Shown here one piece after another: positions 7,181 through 15,634 of a stretch of DNA of 37,371 nt. A program made the translations under genes and the position numbers. The notes under the pieces are model-generated. The model made no database searches. It was not told the origin of the DNA and worked only from the letters and a program-made list of their open reading frames with translations. The number at the start of each line of letters is the position of its first letter. The first letter of the stretch is position 1. The stretch is from an uncultured Gemmatimonadales bacterium (lineage in GTDB: Bacteria; Gemmatimonadota; Gemmatimonadetes; Palauibacterales; Palauibacteraceae): the NCBI GenBank assembly GCA_947259585.1, contig CAMYMV010000031.1, forward strand, positions 1 to 37,371, given 5' to 3'.

Positions 7181-8998
7181 ATGAGTGCGGCCATCACGTC
7201 ATCTCGGCTGATACTCGGCATCGGCTTGCTCTTGCTCGGAGGCTCCGGTGCTGCTCTGCGCAGCCAGGAGTGCCCAACCGAGTTGCGCGGAGCCTGGTCC
7301 GGGACGCTGGCCATCGGTGAGCTGCTCGAGGTTCGGCTGGGCCTCCAGGAGCGAGCGCCGGGCGACTACGTGGCCACCATCCGGTCCGGAGCGTCGGGTG
7401 CGCAGGATGAAGAGGTCCCGGTGTGGCGCGATGGCGGACGACTCCGGTTTCAGTCGACCCGGCTGCCGATCGCGTTCGACGGCATGCTCTTCGAGGACGG
7501 CACTCGGGTGGCCGGCTTCGTTCATCAGGGTTCGATCCTTACCCGGATGGAGTTGTCGGCGGAAGCGGGATCGGCAAAGCCGAGTTGGGCGGCCACATGG
7601 AGCCCGCTGGAGGTGGTGGAGGAGGCCCTGTCATTCGACCTCTACATCGATGATGATGGCGCCGGCGGCCTCGGCGGCTACTTCTTCTTCCGCGACCAGC
7701 GACTCCCAGGGCTATGGGGATACGGCCTTCAGTGCCGTGAGGGGCTCGTCGTCGCCGGGGAGAAAACCCTGGGCCTGTGGTTCGAGGGACGGCTCGATCT
7801 GGCGAAGGGTCTCCTGACGATGACCGTGACGGGTCTCGGCGGATCCGTCCCGATCACGTTCGAGCGAATGACGCCGGAGCTCGTGCCGCCGCTGCCGGAT
7901 GCCCCGGAGGCACCGCCCCGTGAGCCCGGGAGCGGGGACTACGTGGAGCACGCGCCCGAGGCGCTCGACGACGGCTGGCCGACCGCCGAGCCCTCGCACG
8001 CCGGGGTGGACGCCGGGCTGATCGCCGACATGGTCCGGGCTGTAGTCGACGAAGAGATGGCGCTCACGCACAGCGTGCTGGTGGCGCGCCGGGGGGAGCT
8101 GGTCGTGGAGGAGTACTTCTACGGCTTCGAGCTTGAGACGTGGCACGACATGCGCTCGGCTTCGAAGACGCTGGCCTCGACGCTGGTCGGCCTGGCCGTG
8201 CAGGAAGGGCGGATCACGGGGCCCGAGGCGCTCGCGCTCCCGTTCTTCTCGAAGTACCGGGTTTACGCCAACTGGGATGCCCGGAAGGCACGAATAACCG
8301 TTCGGGACCTCCTGACCATGAGCTCCGGCCTGGACGCGAACGACTCGGATCCCCGGTCGGTCGCCTCTGAAGGCGCCTATCAGTCGCAGACCGAGCGGCC
8401 CGATTGGATCAAGCTCGCGCTGGACGCGCCGATGATCGCGGATCCCGGCTCCCAGCCGCTTTACGGCGGAGCGAATCCTTTGATAGTCGGAGGCATCCTG
8501 GAGGAGGCCCTCGACGAGCCGGTCGAGTGGTTCGCGCACCGAACGCTGTTCGAGCCCCTCGGGATCGAGCGCTACAAGTTCTTCCTCGATCCCACCGGCG
8601 GGGTCTACATGGGTGGCGGCCTTCACATGCGGCCCCGGGACATGGCGAAGTTCGGCCAGCTCTACCTGGATGGGGGCGTGTGGCAGGGACGGCGCATCCT
8701 CTCTGAAGAGTGGATCCAGGAGTCGTGGGGTCGATACGGGAGGCTCGCTCCGCTCGACCGCAACGGGCACCAGTACGGCTATCTCTGGTGGCACCACGCG
8801 TATCCGGTGGGAGATAAGATCATCGATACGCTGGAGGCCCGGGGCAACGGCGGCCAGTACATCTTCGTCGTCCCTTCTCTGGAGCTGGTGGTGGTGATCA
8901 CCTCAGGCAACTTCCGGACGGGCAAGACCCGGCAGCCCGAGGAGATTCTCCGCCGCTTCGTTCTGCCCGCCGCCCTCGGCTCGCCCGACTCCCAATGA
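7181..8998 (+). CDS. Exported serine hydrolase of the beta-lactamase / penicillin-binding fold (class C-like)
   Basis: The 605-residue protein opens with a Sec signal (SSRLILGIGLLLLGGSGAALRSQ). An extra N-terminal domain of about 230 residues, strand-rich and ending in a Pro/Ala/Glu-rich linker (near 245-265), precedes the catalytic domain. The active-site SxxK motif is SASK, with Ser326 and Lys329. The usual YxN motif is represented by LYGGANPLIVG and the C-terminal KTG-type element by ARGNGGQY, so both non-SxxK motifs diverge from true class C beta-lactamases. The enzyme is therefore more likely an esterase or peptidase (EstB or D-aminopeptidase type) than a resistance determinant. The N-terminal barrel may be a substrate- or wall-binding module. 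Confidence 0.9.
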   Translation: MSAAITSSRLILGIGLLLLGGSGAALRSQECPTELRGAWSGTLAIGELLEVRLGLQERAPGDYVATIRSGASGAQDEEVPVWRDGGRLRFQSTRLPIAFDGMLFEDGTRVAGFVHQGSILTRMELSAEAGSAKPSWAATWSPLEVVEEALSFDLYIDDDGAGGLGGYFFFRDQRLPGLWGYGLQCREGLVVAGEKTLGLWFEGRLDLAKGLLTMTVTGLGGSVPITFERMTPELVPPLPDAPEAPPREPGSGDYVEHAPEALDDGWPTAEPSHAGVDAGLIADMVRAVVDEEMALTHSVLVARRGELVVEEYFYGFELETWHDMRSASKTLASTLVGLAVQEGRITGPEALALPFFSKYRVYANWDARKARITVRDLLTMSSGLDANDSDPRSVASEGAYQSQTERPDWIKLALDAPMIADPGSQPLYGGANPLIVGGILEEALDEPVEWFAHRTLFEPLGIERYKFFLDPTGGVYMGGGLHMRPRDMAKFGQLYLDGGVWQGRRILSEEWIQESWGRYGRLAPLDRNGHQYGYLWWHHAYPVGDKIIDTLEARGNGGQYIFVVPSLELVVVITSGNFRTGKTRQPEEILRRFVLPAALGSPDSQ

Positions 8999-9020
8999 GC
9001 CCTCGACCCGACTCGGCCGC

Positions 9021-10574
9021 ATGGTGACGATCCGAGGAAGCTCGTCGAGCGACGATCCGCTGGACGTGCTCCGCGACGTGTTCGGCTACGAGGCGTTCCG
9101 GCCGGGCCAGCTCCGCGTGATCGAGGCGGTGCTCGCGGGACATGACTGCATCGCGGTGATGCCGACCGGAGCGGGAAAGTCTCTCACCTTCCAGATTCCG
9201 GCTCGGCTGCTTCCGGGGACGGTCGTCGTGCTCTCTCCGCTCATCAGCCTCATGAAGGACCAGGTGGACGCGCTCCGCGAGCTCGGCTTTGCAGCCACCG
9301 CGATCAACTCGTCGCTCGATCCGGCCGAGCGTGCGAATCGGCTGCGTGGTTTGGAGCGAGGCGAGTACGAGCTCGTCTACCTGGCGCCCGAGGCGCTGGG
9401 GAGCCAGATGCGCGAGCGGCTGCATGCCATCCCGCTCTCTCTTCTCGTCGTGGACGAGGCGCATTGCATCTCGCAGTGGGGACACGATTTTCGCCCGTCG
9501 TACCGCCGGCTTCAGAGTCTCAAGAGCGAGCTGTCCGGCGTGCCGGTGCTCGCTCTCACCGCAACGGCGACTCGCCGGGTGGCGCTCGACATCGTCCGCC
9601 AGCTCGGCATGCAGAAACCGGCAGGCTACAAGGGGTCCTTCTTCCGTCCCAACCTCCGTCTGCACTGCCGCAAGAAGGGCGAGGGGGACACGCGCAGCGA
9701 GATCCTGGCGTTGATCCGCCGACACGCGGGCGAGAGCGGCATCGTGTATTGTCTGTCGCGCCGCTCGGTAGAGGGTATGGCGGCGTTCCTCCGCCGAGAG
9801 GGGATTCGCGCGGTGCCGTACCACGCCGGCCTCGCCGATGATGAGCGGACGGCCCACCAGGATGAGTTCGCCCGGGATGAGATCGATGTCGTGGTCGCGA
9901 CGATCGCGTTCGGGATGGGGATCGACAAATCGAACGTGCGGTTCGTAATCCACCGCGACATGCCGGCCGACATCGAGTCATGGTATCAGGAGGTAGGACG
10001 TGCCGGCCGGGACGGGCTGCCCAGCGAGTGCTTTCTCTTCCATTCCTGGGCCGATGTGAAGGTGCGGGAGCGTTTCCTGGACGAGATAGCAGAGCGGGAT
10101 CTCCGCCGAGCCAAGAGGCAAGCTGCGGTAAACCTGTTTCAGCTCGCCGAGCGCGACGTGTGCCGCCACCAGGCGCTCCTCGCGCACTTCGGTGAGGAGA
10201 TCGAGCCCTGCGGTGAATCGTGCGACATCTGCACCGGCGTGGGGGTCAAGGAACTGGTAGCCCGCTCGCCGGCCGGGGCGGGGCTCGTCGCCACCCCGGC
10301 TCTCGGCGGAGCCGGCCGCGGCCGCTCGCCCGTATCCGCCGTGGAGCGATCCCCCTCGGACCCCACGTTCCAGCGATTGCGTACGCTCCGGAAGCGTCTC
10401 GCCGACGAGCGAGGCGTTCCGGCGTACATCGTGTTCAGCGATCAGGCGCTCTGGGACATGATCGACCGGCGGCCGACCACCCGTTCGGAGATGCTGGAGG
10501 TGTCCGGCGTCGGACCCGCGAAGCTGGACCAGTACGGGGATGTCTTCCTGGAGGCGCTTCAACGGGTGGATTGA
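9021..10574 (+). CDS. recQ: RecQ-family ATP-dependent DNA helicase, short form
   Basis: This is a 3'-5' superfamily 2 helicase used in recombination and fork repair. The 517 residues carry the motif I Walker A (MPTGAGKS, Lys53), DEAH at 145-148 followed by the RecQ signature CISQWGHDFRPSYRRL, TATATRRV and the motif VI QEVGRAGRDG. The zinc site is formed by Cys381, Cys397, Cys401 and Cys404. An HRDC domain (PAYIVFSDQALWDMI, ending SGVGPAKLDQYGDVFLEAL) occupies the last 75 residues. Only about 45 residues, rich in Ala and Gly, separate the zinc module from HRDC, so the RQC winged helix of E. coli RecQ (609 aa) is absent. The start is ATG 9021, 22 bp after the hydrolase stop. Confidence 0.95.
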   Translation: MVTIRGSSSSDDPLDVLRDVFGYEAFRPGQLRVIEAVLAGHDCIAVMPTGAGKSLTFQIPARLLPGTVVVLSPLISLMKDQVDALRELGFAATAINSSLDPAERANRLRGLERGEYELVYLAPEALGSQMRERLHAIPLSLLVVDEAHCISQWGHDFRPSYRRLQSLKSELSGVPVLALTATATRRVALDIVRQLGMQKPAGYKGSFFRPNLRLHCRKKGEGDTRSEILALIRRHAGESGIVYCLSRRSVEGMAAFLRREGIRAVPYHAGLADDERTAHQDEFARDEIDVVVATIAFGMGIDKSNVRFVIHRDMPADIESWYQEVGRAGRDGLPSECFLFHSWADVKVRERFLDEIAERDLRRAKRQAAVNLFQLAERDVCRHQALLAHFGEEIEPCGESCDICTGVGVKELVARSPAGAGLVATPALGGAGRGRSPVSAVERSPSDPTFQRLRTLRKRLADERGVPAYIVFSDQALWDMIDRRPTTRSEMLEVSGVGPAKLDQYGDVFLEALQRVD

Positions 10575-10703
10575 GCTCGATCGCTGCGGACCCCGGCTCC
10601 ATGGCTGGCAGTCGCCGATCCTCTTATCCTCTACTCCCATGCGAATCCGAGGCCCGATCCACCGGGCTTCGATCGCGGCGCGTCTCAGACCTGGAGGAGA
10701 CTC

Positions 10704-11402
10704 ATGACGAAGAAACTCGGCGCCGAGTTCCTGGGCACGGGCTGGCTGGTGTTCGGCGGTTGCGGCAGCGCCGTTCTGGCGGCCGGATATCCGGAGCTCG
10801 GAATCGGCTTTCTGGGCGTGGCTCTGGCCTTCGGCCTCACCGTGCTGACGATGGTCTATGCCGTTGGCCACATCTCCGGAGGCCACTTCAACCCCGCGGT
10901 CTCGATCGGGCTCTGGTCCGGCGGGCGTTTCGCGGCGGGAGAGATCGTGCCTTACATCGTCGCCCAGGTGCTGGGTGCCGTGGCGGGAGCGACCGTCCTC
11001 TACATGATCGCGAGCGGGCAGCCGGGCTTCGACCTGGTGGGCAGCGGCTTCGCGGCCAACGGCTACGCGGAGCACTCGCCCGGCGGCTACTCTATGGCGG
11101 CTGCGCTCGTTGCGGAGGTCGTCCTCACGTTCGCGTTCCTGATGGTGATCCTAGGGGCCACCGACGGCCGCGCGCCGGCCGGCTTCGCTCCGCTGGCGAT
11201 CGGACTCTGCCTGACACTGATCCACCTCATCTCCATTCCGGTGACGAACACGTCGGTCAACCCGGCCCGGAGCACCGCTCCCGCTCTCTTCGTGGGAGGT
11301 TGGGCACTGGCCCAGTTGTGGCTCTTCTGGCTGGCCCCGATGCTCGGAGCCGTGGCCGCTGGCCCCGTCTACCGCTGGCTCGCCGGTAACGGCGAGAGCT
11401 GA
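10704..11402 (+). CDS. aqpZ: Aquaporin Z
   Basis: This is a 232-residue MIP-family channel for rapid water flux across the inner membrane. Both NPA boxes are present: [15 protein letters not shown] in loop B and [10 protein letters not shown] in loop E. The aromatic/arginine filter of water-specific AqpZ is retained: the loop with AFGLTVLTM supplies the Phe, [13 protein letters not shown] supplies the His and Thr, and NPAR supplies the Arg. This argues for water rather than glycerol. Six hydrophobic helices and two half-helices are visible. A GGAGGAG ribosome site lies 6 bases before ATG 10704. The gap before it (10575-10703) has no recognisable element. Confidence 0.95.
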   Translation: MTKKLGAEFLGTGWLVFGGCGSAVLAAGYPELGIGFLGVALAFGLTVLTMVYAVGHISGGHFNPAVSIGLWSGGRFAAGEIVPYIVAQVLGAVAGATVLYMIASGQPGFDLVGSGFAANGYAEHSPGGYSMAAALVAEVVLTFAFLMVILGATDGRAPAGFAPLAIGLCLTLIHLISIPVTNTSVNPARSTAPALFVGGWALAQLWLFWLAPMLGAVAAGPVYRWLAGNGES

Positions 11403-11443
11403 CGAAGCGTCGGCAGCTGAACGTTCGAGAGCGAGGCCCGGAC

Positions 11444-12112
11444 TTGGAGAGTAGGGAGTCCGGCGCCTCTACGGCGGGCGCCTCCGGGGGCTTCCGTGAG
11501 CACTGGCCGGTCGCTGTCTTCACGATCGGATATCTCACGGTCGCCTTGATCGGTGCCATCCTGCGCGGCAACCTGGAGTTCCTCTTCTACATCGCCGTCA
11601 TGCTGGTTTTGATCGGCGTCGTGTTGACCGTGCACCGCTCGGTGGGCCTCAGCTCGGGCGCGCTTTGGGGCCTGAGCGTCTGGGGCCTGCTGCATATGGC
11701 CGGCGGCCTGCTCGTCGTGCCCGAGGGGTGGCCGGTGAGCGCGGAGAGCCGCGTGCTCTACACCCTCTGGCTGATCCCCGGTCGACTGAAGTACGACCAG
11801 GTCGTTCACGCGTACGGGTTCGGGATGACGACCTGGGTGTGCTGGCAGGCGCTGCGGTCGGCGATTCGGCGTCGTGGCGGAAAGGCGGATCCGAGCGTCG
11901 GCCTCATGGTCCTGTGCGCCGCGGCGGGGTTGGGATTCGGAGCGGTGAACGAGGTCGTGGAGTTCGTGGCGACGCTCCTGATCCCGGAGACGAACGTCGG
12001 CGGCTACCGGAATACGGGCTGGGACCTGGTCTCGAACCTGATCGGTGCCACGACGGCGGCGACGTGGATCTGGCTCTCGGAGCGGAAGGGCGCTCCCGAG
12101 CCTGACGGATAA
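11444..12112 (+). CDS. DUF2238/YjdF-like inner-membrane protein
   Basis: This 222-residue integral membrane protein has about five hydrophobic helices. The features that match the YjdF family are LKYDQVVHAYGFGMTT (Asp and His in a helix end), GAVNEVVEFVATLLIP and NTGWDLVSNLIGATTAA, where NTGWDL(V)xNxIGA is the family's closing motif. Acidic and His residues buried in the helices suggest metal or cation contact, but no activity is known. The start is TTG 11444, with GAGG about 10 bases upstream, because no ATG or GTG is available before the first helix. Confidence 0.85.
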   Translation: MESRESGASTAGASGGFREHWPVAVFTIGYLTVALIGAILRGNLEFLFYIAVMLVLIGVVLTVHRSVGLSSGALWGLSVWGLLHMAGGLLVVPEGWPVSAESRVLYTLWLIPGRLKYDQVVHAYGFGMTTWVCWQALRSAIRRRGGKADPSVGLMVLCAAAGLGFGAVNEVVEFVATLLIPETNVGGYRNTGWDLVSNLIGATTAATWIWLSERKGAPEPDG

Positions 12113-12219
12113 CGCCCCGGAAACTGGTCGAAGCGAAGTCCTACCCCAGCGGGCTCGTTCAACTCGCCTACGGTCTGCCGGGCGGTTCGCCCAAGCCGAA
12201 GAGATGAAGAGGCCTTCAG

Positions 12220-12591
12220 ATGAACGATGAGAAGAAGATGGAGTGCGCGCCTATCAAGCCGATGATCGACCTCGACCTCCTCAAGAGGGTGGACATTCGG
12301 GTCGGTACAATCCGCTCCGTGGACGACATCGAAAGGTCCCGCTCGCTTGTGCGTCTGACGGTAGGATTCGGCGACCACGAGCGGACAATCCTGGCTGGCC
12401 TCAAGGGTGCGGGGCGGAATCTCGAGGAGCTTGTCGGGATGCAAGCCCTGTTCGTTGTCAACCTGGAGCCGAAAGAGATGTTCGGGGAAACCTCTGAGGG
12501 GATGCTCTTCGACGTCGGCTACGAGGATGGCCTCGAGCTCTGCCTCGCCATCCCGGAACGGCAGGTTTCCGACGGTGCTCGAGCTGGCTGA
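12220..12591 (+). CDS. tRNA-binding-domain protein (EMAP/CsaA/MetG-beta type)
   Basis: The whole 123-residue protein is one OB-fold tRNA-binding domain: LDLLKRVDIRVGTIRSVDDIE (the usual D.RVG.I), RTILAGLKG, LVGMQALFVVNLEPKEMFG and SEGMLFDVGYEDG. The ILAGL and SEGML segments resemble the C-terminal dimerisation domain of methionyl-tRNA synthetase (beta type) more than CsaA, which may mean it acts in trans with a synthetase or as a chaperone-like RNA binder. AGAGG precedes ATG 12220 by about 9 bases. Next to it, 12592-12831 carries nothing recognisable. Confidence 0.85.
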   Translation: MNDEKKMECAPIKPMIDLDLLKRVDIRVGTIRSVDDIERSRSLVRLTVGFGDHERTILAGLKGAGRNLEELVGMQALFVVNLEPKEMFGETSEGMLFDVGYEDGLELCLAIPERQVSDGARAG

Positions 12592-12831
12592 GGGCAGATG
12601 CCCCGACGCGCGAGCGACTCTCTCTTGGTCCTCTTTCTCGCGGCGCCTCGGGCGTCTAGATGACCGCTCGGTGTGATGCCGCGTACATCGCCCGAGCTCT
12701 CGGAAGGTCCCGTCGGCCGCAGCGAAGGCCCGGGTCCGAGTCCCTTGTTGCCGATCGCTCACCGCGGAACCATCCTGGCCGTGCTCGGCGAGATTAGGGC
12801 GGCTCCAAGCCCCGCTTAGACAGGATATCCG

Positions 12832-15060
12832 ATGGAAGGCGAACGGCACCTGGGCCTATTCGGCGCCACGGCGCTCGGCGTGGGCGCGATCGTGGGTGGA
12901 GGCATCCTCGCGCTGGCCGGTGTCGCGTTCGCGGCGACGGGGCCGAGCGCCATGATCGCCTTCGCGTTGAACGGAGTGATCGCAGGCCTGACCGCTGTGA
13001 GCTTCGCCGAGCTGGCGCGGCGTTTCCCGGAGTCCGGAGGCATCTACACGTATGCGAAGAAGGTCGTCTCGATCGAGGTGGCCTTCATGGTGGGATGGAT
13101 CGTGTGGTTCGCGTCGATCGTGGCTGGCGTGCTGTATGCCATCGGCTTCTCCGCCTTCGCATCGGAGGGGCTCGAGAGGACGCTGGGGGCCATGGGGAGC
13201 GCGCCGGAGTGGCTGGGAGGATCCGCCCTGCGCGTGTGGATCGCGATTGCTGCGATCGCTCTCTACACTCTGGGCCTCGTGAGGCGCGCCGCCGGCGGGG
13301 GCAACCTGGCCACGATCGGCAAGGTGATCGTATTCGCGATCCTAATCGTCGGGGGAGCGTGGGCATGGGCCGGAGCCTCGCCGCCCGAGCTCATCGACCG
13401 CCTCACTCCGTTCCTGTCGGCAGGTCCGGTGGGCCTGGTGCAGGCGATGGGCTACACCTTCATCGCCCTTCAGGGTTTCGATCTGATCGCGGCGGTGGGT
13501 GGCGAGGTCCGCGATCCCGTCCGCAACCTGCCGCGTTCGATGTATCTGTCCCTGGCGATCGCGCTGGCCATCTACCTGCCGTTGCTCTTCCTGATGGCCA
13601 CGGTCGGCGCGCCGGACACCGGCATCGCGGCGGCGGCAGCGGCGAACCCGGAAGGACTAGTGGCGGAGGCGGCGGAGCGCTTCCTGGGCGTGACCGGCTA
13701 TTGGCTCGTCATCGGAGCGGGCATACTCTCGATGCTTTCCGCGCTGCGCGCCAACCTCCTTGGGGCCTCTCGGGTAGCTTTCGCGATGGCGCGCGATCGC
13801 ACGCTCCCCCGCCAACTGGGTCGAGTCGATGGCTCGAGCGGTGTTCCGGCGGTGGCGGTCTGGATCACGGGGGCGTTGGTGGCCGGGATCGCTCTCGCGA
13901 TCCGCGGGGTGGCGGCCGCCGGCGCCGCATCCAGCCTGATCTTCCTGATCTCGTTCGCCATTGTGCATTGCGCGGCGATCCTGGCCCGACGCCGCTCCGG
14001 GCAGCGGCGGCTCGCCATCGTTCCCGTACTGGGTGCCGCCCTTTGTGTGGGGCTCGCGATCTTTCAGGCGTTCGCCGTGCGCGAGGCGGGGATCGTCGCG
14101 GTCTCGTGGCTGGGGATAGGCCTCCTGCTCTACCTGACGCTTCTGGCTCCCGGTGCCCGGCTGGTCGATGTGAGGGAGGAAGCGCGCGATCCGGACCTGG
14201 CCCGCCTTAGGGGGCGCAGCCCTCTGGTGCTGGTTCCCATCGCCAACCCCGCCAGTGCGGCGAGCCTGGTCGACGTGGCCGCCACCGTGCGTACACCAGC
14301 GGTCGGCCGCGTCCTCCTTCTGTCGATCGTCCGCGCACCAGACGAGCCTCTGGACGAAGACCACCCGACGCTGCGGGCCGCGCGGAGGGTGCTCGGCGAA
14401 TCTCTCCACCGCAGTCTCGAGAGCTCGCTGGTTCCGGAGACGCTGTTCACGATCGCATCGGACGTGTGGAGCGAGATCGCCCGTGTCGCGAGTGGCTATG
14501 GCTGCGAGACCGTTCTGCTGGGCCTCCCGAGCCTGACGGAGCCGGGCGTCGAGCCGCGGCTCGGCGGCCTCATCGCCGAGCTGGACGCCGATGTCGTGAT
14601 CGTCCGTGCGCCGCATCGCTGGCACATGGCGGACGCCAAGCGCGTCCTCGTACCGTTGGGCGGGCAACGCGACCACAGCCACCTGAGGGCCCGACTGCTC
14701 TCCAGCCTGTCGCGGTCCGGCGAACGGTCGGTGACCTTTCTGCACACCTGTCCTTCCTCGGCGTCTCCCGACGCGCGTCGCCGGTTGGAGCGCGACCTCC
14801 GTGCGCTGGCGCGTGACGAGGCGGCGGGCCCCCACGAGGTCGTCGTCGAGTACACGGAGGAGCGCGACGACGCGCTCGTTCGGCGGGCCGCCGACGCTGA
14901 CCTGGTGGTCATGGGGATCGAGCGGGGCGGCCGCGGTAGGCGCGTGCTGGGACGGCTGGCGCTGGCCGTTGCCCGTGGAACGAGCGTTCCCCTGGTGCTG
15001 ATCAGCCGACGGCGCACGCGCACCCAGGATTTCAGGGGTGCGGTGTTTCGCTCGCCGTGA
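12832..15060 (+). CDS. APC-superfamily permease fused to C-terminal universal-stress (Usp) domains
   Basis: This is a 742-residue protein. Residues 1-430 form a 12-helix APC amino-acid/polyamine/organocation transporter: helix 1 ends GVGAIVGGGILALAGVA (the G(A/G)IIGGG-type substrate-binding break), and helix 2-3 has SFAELARRFPESGGIYTYAKK, typical of the family. Residues 460-742 hold two alpha/beta units related to universal stress proteins. The second starts VLVPLGGQRDHSHLRA, carries VVMGIERGGRGRRVLGRLALAVARGTSVPLVLI and keeps the GxxGxG-like ATP loop partly. The soluble part probably faces the cytoplasm and may gate transport by nucleotide binding. The substrate is unknown, but amino acids are most likely. 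The start is ATG 12832. Confidence 0.9.
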   Translation: MEGERHLGLFGATALGVGAIVGGGILALAGVAFAATGPSAMIAFALNGVIAGLTAVSFAELARRFPESGGIYTYAKKVVSIEVAFMVGWIVWFASIVAGVLYAIGFSAFASEGLERTLGAMGSAPEWLGGSALRVWIAIAAIALYTLGLVRRAAGGGNLATIGKVIVFAILIVGGAWAWAGASPPELIDRLTPFLSAGPVGLVQAMGYTFIALQGFDLIAAVGGEVRDPVRNLPRSMYLSLAIALAIYLPLLFLMATVGAPDTGIAAAAAANPEGLVAEAAERFLGVTGYWLVIGAGILSMLSALRANLLGASRVAFAMARDRTLPRQLGRVDGSSGVPAVAVWITGALVAGIALAIRGVAAAGAASSLIFLISFAIVHCAAILARRRSGQRRLAIVPVLGAALCVGLAIFQAFAVREAGIVAVSWLGIGLLLYLTLLAPGARLVDVREEARDPDLARLRGRSPLVLVPIANPASAASLVDVAATVRTPAVGRVLLLSIVRAPDEPLDEDHPTLRAARRVLGESLHRSLESSLVPETLFTIASDVWSEIARVASGYGCETVLLGLPSLTEPGVEPRLGGLIAELDADVVIVRAPHRWHMADAKRVLVPLGGQRDHSHLRARLLSSLSRSGERSVTFLHTCPSSASPDARRRLERDLRALARDEAAGPHEVVVEYTEERDDALVRRAADADLVVMGIERGGRGRRVLGRLALAVARGTSVPLVLISRRRTRTQDFRGAVFRSP

Positions 15061-15097
15061 CGGGGAGGAGAGCCGGCGAAGGCAGAGGCGCGCGCCG

Positions 15098-15139
15098 GAG
15101 AGCCGATACGGCACCCCGGGGCGGCTCTCAGAGCCGTAT
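15098..15139 (+). repeat. Overlapping inverted repeats able to form alternative hairpins
   Basis: Three pairings compete in 42 bases between the permease and the asparagine-synthetase remnant. GAGAGCCG (15098-15105) can pair with CGGCTCTC (15122-15129). ATACGGC (15106-15112) can pair with GCCGTAT (15133-15139). CGGCTC and GAGCCG (15122-15136) can fold on each other. No T-run follows, so it is not a standard intrinsic terminator. Confidence 0.5.
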
Positions 15140-15231
15140 AGGACGTGTTAACTTCGCACCCGTGCTATGTCGGCCGTGCGCCGACGTCAGCCTCGAATCT
15201 CCACGAAACCAGGTGAAGTGATGACAGATAA

Positions 15232-15624
15232 GACAGCCGATCTGGCCGGCCCCGGTACGACGACTGGGTGACCGAGACGGTGCAGGTGAACGGCAAGACC
15301 ATGCATGGGCTGAACGGAGACATCCTGGTGTGGAACCCGGTGACCCGGCAGCGCCACGAGCTGACGAGCATGGGCATCCGGGTGACCAAGGAGACGCTGA
15401 AGGTACAGCTCGCCATGTCGGGACAGGAGGATTTCCTGGAGCTGCCCTACCATCAGGCGATCCTGAACGACGAGATCCCGCTGAGCATCGGCGGTGGCAT
15501 CGGCCAGTCGCGCACCTTCATGTATCTGTTGCGCACAGCGCACCTCGGCGAGGTGAGCGTCACCGTCTGGCCTCGGCAGCTCAAGGAGATCTGCGCCGCG
15601 CGCAACATCCACGTTCTGGAGTAG
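15232..15624 (+). pseudogene. asnA: Remnant of asparagine synthetase A (aspartate-ammonia ligase), C-terminal third only
   Basis: The frame open from 15232 (usable GTG at 15268) encodes YDDW, GLNGDILVWNP, LTSMGIRV, LKVQLAMSGQEDFLELPYHQAI, IGGGIGQSR and VWPRQLKE. These match in order the C-terminal third of AsnA (about 330 residues in E. coli), including the class-II-synthetase-like motif 3 Arg in GQSR. The N-terminal two thirds, with the aspartate- and ATP-binding residues, are absent, and a TAA at 15229 closes the frame upstream. A ribosome site AGGTGA and ATG 15221 lie in the +1 frame and run only 16 codons before a TGA at 15269, so a single indel could join them. Read as a decayed gene; as the sequence stands it should not make a working ligase. 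Confidence 0.75.
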
Positions 15625-15634
15625 GAGGGCTTCC

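Noticed and set aside
12592..12831. 240-bp gap before the permease, including a short GGGC/GCCC hairpin
   Set aside because: The 4-bp stem is too weak to call, and no promoter pair is clear.
13657..15114. 485-codon minus-strand frame
   Set aside because: It lies opposite the APC-Usp permease and is composed of Arg/Gln/His-rich shadow sequence.
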